DNA of 64,000 bases from Rachicladosporium sp. CCFEE 5018 (taxonomy: Eukaryota > Ascomycota > Dothideomycetes > Cladosporiales > Cladosporiaceae), in the NCBI GenBank assembly GCA_002077045.2, contig KZ111140.1, forward strand, positions 805,153 to 869,152, written 5' to 3'. Made by a program: the position numbers and the translations under genes. Below the pieces are notes generated by a model. It worked only from the letters and a program-made list of their open reading frames with translations. It made no database searches and was not told the origin of the DNA. Positions 19,940-30,263 of this stretch are shown here, in pieces. Every line of letters begins with the position of its first letter. Positions within the stretch are counted from its first letter, which is position 1.

Positions 19940-21631
19940 TCAAGTCACATACTTATCTGGATATCCTCTATCGCACACAGCAGACTGCCAGCCAACAGTC
20001 CACCGAACGCTGCCCATGATTACGATCACGAGACACAATGCTCCGACGATACTCGACAGGGCGTAGACATATCCGTGCCTCTTCCTCATGCCATTGATCT
20101 CCGCCACCCAAGTACTGACGGTAGTCAAACACCCACAAAAGCCATCCTGCATGCCCTGCAGGACTTGACACCCGACTAAACCGCCACCGACAAGTCCAGC
20201 AGAGCCAAGCCCAACTTGCTGGAAGTCGTAGAGCATGCCTTCGATGGCAGTGCCGAACATGTTCACTGCGAAGGTGCCGAGTGGAAATGAATGGACGAGC
20301 GGATTGAGCCTCACTGAGGCATAGTGGCGCAGCAGACAGCCTAAAGGCGCAAAGACGATGGCGAAAAGCACTGTGCCACGCCAAGTCTCATTTGATCGAT
20401 CGCCTCGAGAGGATGGACCGGACGGGCGATCTGGTGGGAAGATCGCTAGAAGTATGGCGCCAAGCCAGCAGAGCCAAGCGACCGCGACGATTGCAGAGTC
20501 GACGAATTGTCGGATGATACGGGTAGATATTCGCGGAGTCCACGGCTCTAGTAGTTGCGCGGTATGTGCGCCGACTATCACACCGCCCAGTGACAGAGCG
20601 AGCGTCGAGATGATCACCGCAAATAGCGCGTTGAAGGAGTAGCCAGCGTTGCGGCTAGCACTTGAAGCGTTCGTCACACGGGTTGTGCTATCGTATACAT
20701 GATTGATGGGTGTCGGTAAGTTGTTTGCCAGAGCACCGAACATGTCGCGAGCGAATGAAGAAAATGATGTGAACGATCCGCAGAACCCAGTCGCTATGCC
20801 AACGTACAGAGGTATGGTCTTCTTGATCTTGCCAGTCTCGGCCTTCGCGAGCTTGTCGAAGTCTGTCGAGTCGTTCGACCATCGTTCTGTCGTAGTCTTC
20901 TCTGTCGTACCGGGTGCGATCCAGTAGCTACTGAAGAGGTGCTTGTCCTCGGCCAAGAATCCCAGGACGAACGAGCCTGCCATATTTGCCCAGATCACTG
21001 GAGTGACTATAGGTGCGCCAGGGTAGAAGGTGATCCACTGCATTCCTAAGCGTGCCAATGTACCCCAGATAGCAAAGAAGATCAGGTGGGATACTGTGCA
21101 AAGTTCGGTCCACCATCGGGATTGAGGCGGTGGACCTTGATGGTCCTGCTTTGGCAGATACTCCTCTGGCTTTCTTGCGGTGTAGGCAGGCTGGCTGAGC
21201 GATGTATCTGATGGCTTTGCCTCTAGATCGGCGACTCCGCTCTGTCGTGAGATGCTGTGATCGAACATGGGCAGCGCAGTAGGCACGACATCGTCAACGG
21301 CCCTATTGCTGAAGTCATCGGCTTCCGGCCCTCCTTTCACAGGTCCCAGAGCATATGGGTCCTCTGCACTTGAAATTTGGCGTAGCAGCGGTACTGGCGG
21401 TGCATTCGCATCTCGGCCCAGAAATGGATCGCGTTGGCTTGCACCGCTGTTGGGGCGGGAACGTCGCTCATGTCTTTGATCGGCGTAGTAGCTGCTTCGT
21501 CTGCTCGGTACGCTGCCAGACCATCGCTTCTTATGCTGATTTGATTCCAATGGTGCATCGGATACCAGTGGCTTTGCCTCCGGTGGCGATGGCATGGGCC
21601 AGTCGTCCATACCGGTGCTTTGATGGGTCAT
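19940..21631 (-). CDS. FEX1: Fluoride export channel FEX (two fused CrcB/Fluc domains)
   Basis: Plasma-membrane F- channel that protects against fluoride. Single exon, 563 aa. A long hydrophilic Ser/Arg-rich N-terminal extension (about residues 1-175) precedes two CrcB domains, as in other eukaryotic FEX proteins: the first with GFCGSFTSFSSFARDMFG (about residue 285) and the second with GFCGCLTTVSTWVAEI (about residue 505). Both keep the G-x-x-G-x-x-[TS]-[TS]-[FV]-S-[TS] core. ANMAGSFVLGFL and VNMFGTAIEG carry the Asn that lines the pore. Divergent from UPRT, 348 bp between starts. Confidence 0.93.
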   Translation of the reverse strand: MTHQSTGMDDWPMPSPPEAKPLVSDAPLESNQHKKRWSGSVPSRRSSYYADQRHERRSRPNSGASQRDPFLGRDANAPPVPLLRQISSAEDPYALGPVKGGPEADDFSNRAVDDVVPTALPMFDHSISRQSGVADLEAKPSDTSLSQPAYTARKPEEYLPKQDHQGPPPQSRWWTELCTVSHLIFFAIWGTLARLGMQWITFYPGAPIVTPVIWANMAGSFVLGFLAEDKHLFSSYWIAPGTTEKTTTERWSNDSTDFDKLAKAETGKIKKTIPLYVGIATGFCGSFTSFSSFARDMFGALANNLPTPINHVYDSTTRVTNASSASRNAGYSFNALFAVIISTLALSLGGVIVGAHTAQLLEPWTPRISTRIIRQFVDSAIVAVAWLCWLGAILLAIFPPDRPSGPSSRGDRSNETWRGTVLFAIVFAPLGCLLRHYASVRLNPLVHSFPLGTFAVNMFGTAIEGMLYDFQQVGLGSAGLVGGGLVGCQVLQGMQDGFCGCLTTVSTWVAEINGMRKRHGYVYALSSIVGALCLVIVIMGSVRWTVGWQSAVCDRGYPDKYVT

Positions 21632-21979
21632 GTCTTCCTAAATCATCGAGTTGAGCGCACTCCGCGGCACCGACTAGATATTTTCAGGTCGTACATGATG
21701 TCCTGGTGGTCTAGCTCTCTACCGGTCTATACTTCTTAGAGAATATGGAAAGCAATCGGCTGTGGACAATGTAACGTATATTGATCTACGCGTAGACAGG
21801 GGTGCCATTCCCACAAGCTTTCAACGGCATGGCAGACCCACCTCGCCCAACGGCTGCATGCATTGTTGGTATCGCTTGCCAATGACTCAAGCAACGTTAA
21901 CAAACATAGCGTTACCTACATGAGCAGTAGAGCCGTCGCCAACGCTCATTGATACAATCAAGCCACATCATTCCCAATT
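21632..21979. promoter_or_regulatory. Divergent promoter FEX / UPRT with conserved ACGCGT and TGACTCA
   Basis: ACGCGT (21788-21793, inside palindrome CTACGCGTAG) matches the MluI cell-cycle box, and TGACTCA (21883-21889) matches a Gcn4/CpcA site. Both cores and their surroundings are kept in contig C (62803-62808 and 62895-62901) while the neighbouring bases have changed. Factor assignment is inferred from motif only. Confidence 0.5.
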
Positions 21980-22923
21980 ATGGCTTCCCTCCCCCCAAAC
22001 GTCCACGTCTCAACCCACCCCTGCCTCCAAGCAAAGCTCTCCCAACTCCGCTCTGCCTCCACGAGCTCGCGGGAAACGAAGCAGCTCGTCCACGAGATAG
22101 CCACGATCATAGGCTGTGAAGCTTTAGCGAAAGGCCTCTCCATCGAGGAGACCGGAATTGTAAGTCCCAACACCCTCTCCAGCCAACAGAGGCTGACGAC
22201 GTATACAGTAAGGAGGATGCTTATCACATGTCTGGGTTAGGATGTCTCGCCTCTGGGCTATGAGTTCACAACATACACGACTTCGCCATCGTCGATTTGC
22301 CTGGTTCCGATCTTGAGGTCAGGGTTGTCGATGGTGGAGGCTGTACAATCTTTACTCCCGGCGCCAGTACCGGTGCATCATCTAGGTGTGCCACTCCCTA
22401 CCATCCCCTTCAAGAAGCAGCATCGCCTTCCTCTGGCGCGTTCATCGCCGGTGCTCCTCTTGACTTTTTCAATCTACATCTCCTCTCCGTTGCTCAGTTT
22501 CCGTGTCACTTCTCAAACATTCACTGTTACTATCCTCTTCGTCTCCGCATCTAATAACACATAGGCCTCTACCGCGAACCTTCAACCCTGCAACCAGTCG
22601 AATACTACAATAACCTGCACACCTCTTCGCCAAATTCCCGTTCAACTCCCATTCCGCAATTGGCCCTGCTCCTCGATCCTCTGATTGCCACAGGGTCCAC
22701 CGTTTGCGCCGCCATCGACAGCTTACGGGACTGGGGCGTCGAGCGCGTGATTAGCATTCACGTTCTAGCGAGCAGGGATGGCTTGGCTAAAGCTGTAGAG
22801 GCCTGGCCTGATGGCGTGGAATTTTGGGTTGGCGGCGTGGAGGAAGGGGTCGATGAACGGGGGATGCTAAGGCCAGGGGTGGGAGATGTGGGGGATAGGC
22901 TGTTTGGGGCTGTTGGGAAGTAG
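21980..22923 (+). CDS. FUR1: Uracil phosphoribosyltransferase
   Basis: Converts uracil plus PRPP to UMP in the cytosol. Exons 21980-22159, 22241-22385 and 22565-22923 give 227 aa. Introns are GTAAGT...TTAG (81 bp) and GTGTGC...ATAG (179 bp, long). Family features in order: SRETKQLVHEIATIIGCEAL, SPLGYEFTTYTTSPSSICLVPILRSGL, PVPVHHLGLYREPSTLQPVEYYN, the PRPP-binding loop LLDPLIATGSTVCAAI, and GVGDVGDRLFG near the C-terminus. The sequence is divergent from yeast Fur1 but all landmark blocks are in order. With the decarboxylase and hydroxylase at 12.5-15.1 kb it completes a route from thymine to UMP. Confidence 0.9.
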
Positions 22924-23397
22924 GGAGTCGGAGAGAAGGGCAGGAGATCAAAGGGTGAGACGGCAGCGGCGGGTTCATGGCCCAGGTTGCAAGGGTCGAT
23001 CACGAGGATGATTGCATGTGTGCGAGTGAGTTGTAGGCGCAGTACCCACTGGAACGGCTTCGTTTCTGATACTCCAATTCGCTTACGCACGCGTGGCTTG
23101 GCTCGGCCGGGGGCTGTCCGAACTTCTCCAACTCACGAGGCGTCCTCTCAGCCCTGCCAACTTACGATCTGATAGAACACGACCGCAAGCCACGCCTGAT
23201 GAGTCCTCCCTTTTGGCCTACATGTGGCACATGGCTTGCGCATAATGCATATCGATGATCGCTGTCGTGCCCTCTGCGGTAGACCGTTACGAGCCCAAGC
23301 GGCAGGCCTGCAATATCGTGAGCATTTCACTATATCCCTAGATCCTCTCTGTGTTCCCTTCACCTCGCCATTCCCTCTATCCTCACTGTAGCATGCC
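22924..23397. other. Intergenic UPRT / SGNH hydrolase
   Basis: 474 bp; pyrimidine-rich just before 23398, otherwise nothing recognised. Confidence 0.4.
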
Positions 23398-24217
23398 ATG
23401 CTCTTCCCCAATCTTTTCCTAAGCTTCACACTCACGGTACTCGCCGCTGCCTCTCCTCCCCTGTTCCGGGCAACGTCCCTCAACGGCAAAACCCTCGCTA
23501 TCCTCCCCCTAGGCGACAGCATAACCTTCGGCGCTTTAGACCCTTCCGGTAATGGCTATCGCAAAGCCCTCTACGACCTCCTCACTAAAGCTAACGCTAA
23601 CATAACTTTCCTCGGCTCGATGATCTGCGGTAATTTCTCGCAGCCGCACCATCAAGGCTACCCCGGGGCGACTTCCACCTTGATCGCGGAGGCGGTAGCG
23701 CAGATGTATGATAGTGTGGATCCGGATCTTGTGCTACTATACGTTGGGGTGAACGATGCGATTATGGCCGCTGACGTCCACGAGCCGGAACCTATTGCAG
23801 GCTTAGGGGAGGTAGAGAAGCTAGTTGATCGAATTCCGGAGTTTTGGCCACGGGCTACGTTACTAGTAGCGAGGATCTTTCCAATCGATCCAGCGGAGAT
23901 CGACGAGGGCGTGGAGACGCAGAGGAACGTTTACCCGATAAACGAGCGGATCAGCTGTGCGTAGTCCAATCCTCCAATCCTTGATACCTTGCGCAGGGTG
24001 GTTTGGCTAACGTGCTTGGGGTCTTGCAGATGTCGTTGCTCAGCGCGCTCACTTCGGTCGACGGATCATGCTTGTGGATATGAGCCACGGGGCTATCATG
24101 ACTGCGGATCTCATGGACTTCACCCACCCTAGTCCAGAGGGATATGCGAAGATGGCGGATCTGTGGTTCATGGGCGTCCAAGCCGTAGTCGCCAGGGGTT
24201 GGGTGCCGGAGCCTTGA
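23398..24217 (+). CDS. Secreted SGNH/GDSL-type hydrolase
   Basis: Exons 23398-23956 and 24030-24217, joined across a 73-bp GTGCGT...TTGCAG intron, give 248 aa. An N-terminal signal peptide (LFLSFTLTVLAAASP) is followed by the SGNH blocks: LPLGDSITFG with the nucleophilic Ser, block II Gly in the GSMICG region, YVGVNDAI with the oxyanion Asn, and DFTHPSPEGYAKMADLW with the Asp-His pair. Likely an extracellular esterase or acetyl-esterase acting on polysaccharide or lipid; the substrate is unknown. Identical copy in contig B. Confidence 0.85.
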
Positions 24218-25052
24218 ACATTTGCCTGTGGTAAGGCCGGAACGTGGCAAGACTCCATCCAGAACCCAGAGCTAGCCGCTTCCAATCCATGGACCGGATA
24301 GTGCTGACATCGGCCGCGCGAGGATGCAGCTCTGCCTCGCGTTCTCTGCTGGATTGTCGACGATCACAGTGCGACTAGTGTCAGCCAGGAGCGCAGAACG
24401 CCGTCGGTAGACTAGTGCTGCCAACGGACACGCATCGAAAGTAAGGCTGGTGTGGGCTGAGCGACTCTAGCTCCGCCAGGCCTGGCAGTCAGGAGGCTCA
24501 CGACGTGGAATGCAGTAGGCAGGCCCGCGAGGCAGGGCCGAAACCGTTGGCCGCGATTCAGCGAGTAGTTGATGCATCGCGGTAAGAGCTTCTGGCATGG
24601 AGATTTCGCGCTGCACGGATCGCTGACAATGCTGCGTAGCACCTACAATGTCAAGACAAGGAGGTCTATAGTCAAAAGCAAGAGTATCGATGGACACATG
24701 CTCTTGGTCACAGGTTTCCAGAGGCGCATCGACAGCAGAATCACGACGATGAGGGTGGTGTAAATTAAGACTGTGCAATGTTGGCGGGAATATCATTGAA
24801 AAGGCCTTCATTTCTATTACTCCAAGTCCGAACGTCTAGCTACCAGCATCTTCGAAGCCGAATTAGCCCGTGACGTGAGACCGTGCAGTGACCACGAGGC
24901 AGAGCAAACTAGTAGCACAGTCTATCACTCATCGCGCGCCGCATGCAAACCCATCGTATCATCCGTGGGCCTCGATGCCAAACTCGATACCCTTCGTCGA
25001 CCCCTTACAACCGAAAGCTTCGCCTTCCACCAGTCGAAGAGAAGCTAAGCGT
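24218..25052. other. Intergenic SGNH / CDC48 3' end
   Basis: 835 bp between convergent genes; no gene, RNA or repeat recognised. Confidence 0.4.
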
Positions 25053-26682
25053 CTAGTCGTAAAGGTCCTCGTCGGCACCTGCAAGGGGATTAGTACTTAT
25101 CATCACGATCATCGTGCTCAAGGGAACATACCATTCTGCTGTCCCTCTCCACCAGCCTCTGCCGCTCCCGCCTCAGGGAAGCGGAAGAATGCGCTCCCTC
25201 CAGCCGAACTCCTCATGCTCTGCGCAAACGCCTCATACCGGCGGATCTCCGTATCCGTCACACTGCGCCTGGCCATAGCCATGGCCTCCTCGAAGTGAGC
25301 CTTGGTAAGCTCAGGCACCGGGTCCTCCTCATCGCCCTCAGCCATCTCCGTGTCGTCACCCTCGGCCTCGCGAGCCTTCTGCGCATCGATAGCAAGGCCG
25401 ATGGATTGCTTGATAGCGAGTTTGACAGCGCGCTGGGTGATGAAGCCGAGATCGGCACCAGAGAAGCCGTGGGTCTTGCTGGCGATATAGGCGACGTCGA
25501 CGTCGGGTGAGACGGGCGTCTTGCGCAGCTGGGCCTTGAGAATAGACTCGCGGCCTGGCTGGTCGGGGAGAGGAACGTAGACGAGGGTGTCTAGACGGCC
25601 GGGACGGCAGAGAGCATTGTCGAGCTGCTCGGGCCTGTTGGTAGCGCCAATGACGAAGACGTTCTTCTTGCTGGTCATGCCGTCCATCTCCGTCAACAGC
25701 TGGTTGACGACACGATCAGAAGCACCTCCAGCATCACCCTGCGAGCCGCCACGAGACTTGGCGATCGAATCCAACTCATCGAGGAACACCACACAAGGCG
25801 CAGCCGCGCGAGCCTTGTCGAAGATGTCGCGAATGTTGCTCTCAGACTCTCCGAACCACATGCTCAACAACTCTGGTCCCTTGACCGAGATGAAGTTGGC
25901 CGAGCACTCGTTCGCAACAGCCTTCGCCAGCAACGTCTTACCCGTACCCGGGGGACCATAGAACAACACACCACGCGAAGGCGACATGCCGAATTTGAGG
26001 AACTTCTCGGGGTGGTCGACAGGGTACTGCACACTCTCGATGAGCTCGCGCTTGACCTCCTCCAGACCACCGATATCCTCCCAGCGGACATTGGGCACCT
26101 CGACAACGGCGACCTCGCGAAGAGCGGATGGGTTGCTGACGCCGAGGGCGAAGCGGAAGTTCTCTTGCGTGACGCCGAGGCTGTCGAGGACTTCGGCGTC
26201 GATCGTATCCTCATCAAGATCGATGAGGTCCATCTTCTCGCGAATCTGCTGCATGGCAGCCTCAGAGCAGAGCGAAGCGATATCGGATCCGACGTAGCCG
26301 TGAGTCTCGGCGGCGATGGACTCAAGGTCGACATCATCACCAAGCTTCATGTTCTTGGTGTGAATCTGGAGAATCTCAAGACGACCAGTTGGGTCCGGAA
26401 TGCCGATGTCGACCTCACGATCGAAGCGACCGAAGCGACGAAGGGCAGGGTCGATGGAGTTCGGGCGATTGGTGGCAGCCATGACGACCACGTTGGAGCG
26501 AGCCTTCATGCCGTCCATGAGAGTGAGCAGCTGAGAGACGACACGCCTCTCGACCTCACCGTTGGTCTTGTCACGCTTGGGCGCGATGGAATCGATCTCG
26601 TCGATGAAGATGATCGCAGGGCTGTTCTTCTCCGCCTCCTCAAACGCCTTGCGCAAGTTCGACTCTGACTCACCGGCCATCT
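25053..26682 (-). CDS. CDC48: CDC48 3' part, cut by the contig end
   Basis: Last exon 25053-25078 and most of the large exon (25132-26682) of the AAA ATPase. It begins inside the D1 domain after the Walker A motif and runs to the C-terminus. It is identical to 35377-37006, where the gene is complete. The truncation is caused by the contig end at 26682, not by biology; in the genome there is probably one gene. Confidence 0.93.
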
Positions 26683-26782
26683 NNNNNNNNNNNNNNNNNN
26701 NNNNNNNNNNNNNNNNNNNNNNNNNNNNNNNNNNNNNNNNNNNNNNNNNNNNNNNNNNNNNNNNNNNNNNNNNNNNNNNNNN
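26683..26782. other. Assembly gap, 100 N (contig A / contig B)
   Basis: Exactly 100 N, the conventional unknown-size scaffold gap. Sequence before and after overlaps by 10,224 bp, so the true gap is probably negative. Confidence 0.98.
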
Positions 26783-26834
26783 GGACCTGGACCTGCACCC
26801 CAGCTTTTCTGACCGCATCGGCGCTTTCCCAATA

Positions 26835-28307
26835 ATGCCGATCAACAGAATCTTGGGCATCGACTTTGGACGGCGTTCGCAGCAGCAAGATATCACTCAG
26901 GCGCAGCGAAACAGACTCGATGATCCATTGAAGAGGCGACAGTCAGGCACACAAACCGTCACTGAGATCGATCCGCCCAGCATGGAGCACGTACGTCCAA
27001 GTATAGCGGCCATCACTCATATCAAGGGCTCGAGCAAGTCGAGGGATGGGCGGAAAGAATCCAAGGATCGCTCGGGCTCGCGCGATGTTCGCAGTGGCCC
27101 AGGATCACCTCGCGCCATGTCATTTCAGAAGCCAGTCAAGTTGGCAATGGTTGTCGAAAGTCCGCCTGCGATGTTCTTCAATGTCGCGACAGCATCATCA
27201 TCTGGCTACCTACTATCTGGAAGGCTGCAGGTCACCCCACAGTCAGGCGACGTTGTTATGAACAGTATCACGATGTACCTCGAAGCTACGACGTCGACGA
27301 AGAAGCCTGTGGAGCATCGTTGTAGGGAATGCGCGACGCAAGTCTCAGATCTCTACGAGTGGAACTTCTTCCAGAAACCCAAAACATTCAAATCACTAAA
27401 CGGTACACAAGACCTTCCCTTCTCGCACCTCATACCTGGACATCTCCCCGCAACCACACATGGCCAAATCGGCAGCATTGACTACTCCCTCCACGTCCGC
27501 GCTCGATCGTCTGATGGCCAAGAGACGGAGTTCCGCCGCGACCTCCCCATTGGCCGTGCTTTGATGCCCGGAAACGACAAGAACAGCGTCCGCGTCTTTC
27601 CTCCTACCAATCTCAACCTGCACGTCACTCTTCCATCAGTCATTCACCCCATCGGCTCATTCCCGGTCCAATGCCGGATGACAGGAATAGTCACCAAACG
27701 CGACGACACGCAGAACCGCTGGAGACTCAGGAAACTAACCTGGCGAATTGAGGAAATCGAGACTGTCGTCTCTCCCGCATGTCCGAAGCATGGCGCTAAG
27801 CTCGGTGGCGAAGGCAAGGGCATGCAGCACGAAGCCCATCGCGATCTGGGTGCTGCAGAGATCAGGAACGGCTTCAAGACCGATTTCGCCGATAACATGG
27901 TCGAAGGCGAGTTTGAGGCGAGCTGTAATCTCACGAATGTACGGGAAGGAGGACGTGCTCAGTGCGATGTGGACTCTCCAAATGGACTGAAGATCTCACA
28001 CATACTCGTCCTCGAGCTCGTTATTGCCGAGGAATGGGCGAGCAACAAGAAGCCGCAGTCTGCTACTCCGACAGGCGCGGCGAGGGTCCTGAGAACTCAG
28101 TTTAATCTGTGTGTGACAGAGAGGCAAGGCATGGGTATTGCTTGGAACGATGAGGAGCCGCCATTGTACGAAGACGTGGAGCCTGGCCCACCACTGTACT
28201 TGCCGGATAGCCCGCCTCACTATGCGGCAGATCTGACGACCATGGAAGACTACACTGGGGATCTGCATGAGCTAGGCGAAGACATCGGGGAGCTAAGGCT
28301 GGAGTAG
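26835..28307 (+). CDS. Arrestin-related adaptor, overlap copy
   Basis: Identical 490-aa protein to 16511-17983. Complete here, beginning 52 bases after the contig start. Probably the same genomic locus. Confidence 0.85.
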   Translation: MPINRILGIDFGRRSQQQDITQAQRNRLDDPLKRRQSGTQTVTEIDPPSMEHVRPSIAAITHIKGSSKSRDGRKESKDRSGSRDVRSGPGSPRAMSFQKPVKLAMVVESPPAMFFNVATASSSGYLLSGRLQVTPQSGDVVMNSITMYLEATTSTKKPVEHRCRECATQVSDLYEWNFFQKPKTFKSLNGTQDLPFSHLIPGHLPATTHGQIGSIDYSLHVRARSSDGQETEFRRDLPIGRALMPGNDKNSVRVFPPTNLNLHVTLPSVIHPIGSFPVQCRMTGIVTKRDDTQNRWRLRKLTWRIEEIETVVSPACPKHGAKLGGEGKGMQHEAHRDLGAAEIRNGFKTDFADNMVEGEFEASCNLTNVREGGRAQCDVDSPNGLKISHILVLELVIAEEWASNKKPQSATPTGAARVLRTQFNLCVTERQGMGIAWNDEEPPLYEDVEPGPPLYLPDSPPHYAADLTTMEDYTGDLHELGEDIGELRLE

Positions 28308-28659
28308 ATTGAGGGTGATCTCGGAATTTGAAATGCGACAGCATCGTGCGTGGTGGGTGGGACGGACAAGTTGCGGTAATCATTCTTTGTGCAGCGTAGG
28401 CGTTCTGGCATAGTGAGGGGGATGGGCACAGATCAGATGTTCGGAATCTTTGCTGGTATGCGGTGGATGCGTCACGAGTATACCCAACTTCATTATCAGC
28501 GATAGCAATAGTATGCGTGGTTCCTCAGTATACTCCTAATGCGCATCTGTCAATTCTTGCTCGATAACCCACACCAGGTCCAAAGTGCTTGTGGCCGCAA
28601 CGCCCGACAAAATGGCAAAAAGCGCGCTAAAAGGGTTGCAAAAGGCAAAATGATTAGCG
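28308..28659. other. Intergenic, same as 17984-18335
   Basis: Overlap copy; holds the same T runs downstream of the tRNA. Confidence 0.5.
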
Positions 28660-28787
28660 TGACCTACGCAGGGATCGCTGTGAAGATGTTAGGATGTGGA
28701 GGAGAACATGGAGTTTTTGCAGGTTGAACTCACAACCTGCAATCTCTTGATTCGTAGTCAAGCGCCTTGCCATTGGGCCAGCAGGCC
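28660..28787 (-). tRNA. tRNA-Arg(ACG) with intron-like insertion, overlap copy
   Basis: Same 128-bp locus as 18336-18463; the insertion is at 28678-28733. If contigs A and B were assembled from partly different reads, this argues against a simple base-calling artefact. Confidence 0.8.
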
Positions 28788-29043
28788 AATCATGGCCGAG
28801 ATCATAAATTTTTTGTATATAATCCATGCCAAGATTTCGGCCTCAATAGATGCATCCGACGTTTCCGGCATGCCCTCAATCAGTGTATCTAGTGGTAAGG
28901 TATTGCAAGGCCATGTCTCCTGTGACGACGTCTTCATCCACGCTGCACATTTTGTGCCATGCTTTGCCAGTCGTAGTGATTACAACGCTTCTACGGCCGC
29001 ATCGACAACGATCCGCGTTGGTACTCAGGTGACATCGCCTGGG

Positions 29044-30162
29044 ATGCGGCGCACGACGAGGAAAATTCTCGTCAACTTTTCGTTGTTTGGCCTAGCCTTG
29101 CTCTTCATTCTGTACCTCAATCGCAGCGGACGCGGCTCTCGAAAGACGTTTGACTGGACGACGATCCGATACCAAACCACTGCATCGAAGCCACCCGACG
29201 CTTATGGCGTTTGCCCAGGATTGGCAACATCAGCCAAGGCGGCTCTTGTCGTTGCACGGGTGGCTGCAGATGGAGCCTCGAACTGGACCGCGACTCTTGC
29301 AGAGCGGTATCACCTTTGCATATACACTGCGGATGAAAAACCTAAGGATGGCTCAACGGTGCTTCGCATCCCTGCGAATCGCGCCCACGAAGCAATTCCA
29401 TACTTGACATACATCATCGATAATTACGATGCTCTTCCCGAAGCCTCTGTCTTTGTCCATGGTTCTCGGTTTGCCTGGCACAATGATCATCCAGTCTACG
29501 ACAATCTGCCCCTTCTTCAGAATCTCAATGTAGCTGCTGCACTGTCTTCGAGTGGCTACCACAATCTGCGTTGCGACTGGAGCGCTAGCACATGCCCTCC
29601 TTCGACAGCCCCGCAAGGTAGCCTCGAGACGAGCATGAACGCCGGACTTGAGCCCTGGAATCAACGAGCCGTATCTGATGCTGCTCTGCCATCAGCACTG
29701 CTACACCTCTTCGGCAATGGCAAGGACACTAGATCGATTGCGCTCGGTCGAAGCGATGCAGTGCGTTCGCAATGCTGCGCGCAATTCGTAGTTGCTCGCG
29801 AGAACATCTACCAGCATTCGCGGGATGGGTATGTTGCTCTACGGCAATGGCTTCTGGACGATGGACTGAATAGTGCACCAAAGGACGATCGCATTGCTGG
29901 TCGAGTGGTCAGCTACCTATGGCACGTACTTTTCTTGCCGAGAAAGGGCTTTGCTCCACGCAGCTCGGCTGGAGTCCTCGAGGGGATTGATCTAAACAGG
30001 TTGAACGATATGGCTTGTCCGAGCGCAGCCGACTGCTACTGTAGACTCTATGGGAGATGCGACTTGCAACACTGTACGACCAAAGAGTCCTGTGCGGGGC
30101 AGTATGAGGTGCCGAAAGACTTCAAGCTTCCTGCAGATTGGGCTGCGAGGCATGGAGGATGA
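29044..30162 (+). CDS. DUF3431 membrane protein, overlap copy
   Basis: Identical to 18720-19838 (372 aa). Confidence 0.85.
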   Translation: MRRTTRKILVNFSLFGLALLFILYLNRSGRGSRKTFDWTTIRYQTTASKPPDAYGVCPGLATSAKAALVVARVAADGASNWTATLAERYHLCIYTADEKPKDGSTVLRIPANRAHEAIPYLTYIIDNYDALPEASVFVHGSRFAWHNDHPVYDNLPLLQNLNVAAALSSSGYHNLRCDWSASTCPPSTAPQGSLETSMNAGLEPWNQRAVSDAALPSALLHLFGNGKDTRSIALGRSDAVRSQCCAQFVVARENIYQHSRDGYVALRQWLLDDGLNSAPKDDRIAGRVVSYLWHVLFLPRKGFAPRSSAGVLEGIDLNRLNDMACPSAADCYCRLYGRCDLQHCTTKESCAGQYEVPKDFKLPADWAARHGG

Positions 30163-30263
30163 GCGTCCTCCAATCCAGGAGTTTTGATGATGACATCTGA
30201 CCAAATCCAACGCCGCAACACGGACAAGGGAAGGCATACCGCTCTTCCGACGATGATCTACGA

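Larger units (their letters stand above)
16459..26682. repeat. 10,224-bp block A, identical to 26783-37006
   Basis: Every reading frame in this block recurs with an identical translation at a constant +10,324 offset in the next contig. The block is the exact end of contig A and its partner is the exact start of contig B, with 100 N between. That suffix-prefix geometry is what an unmerged assembly overlap looks like. Confidence 0.95.
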
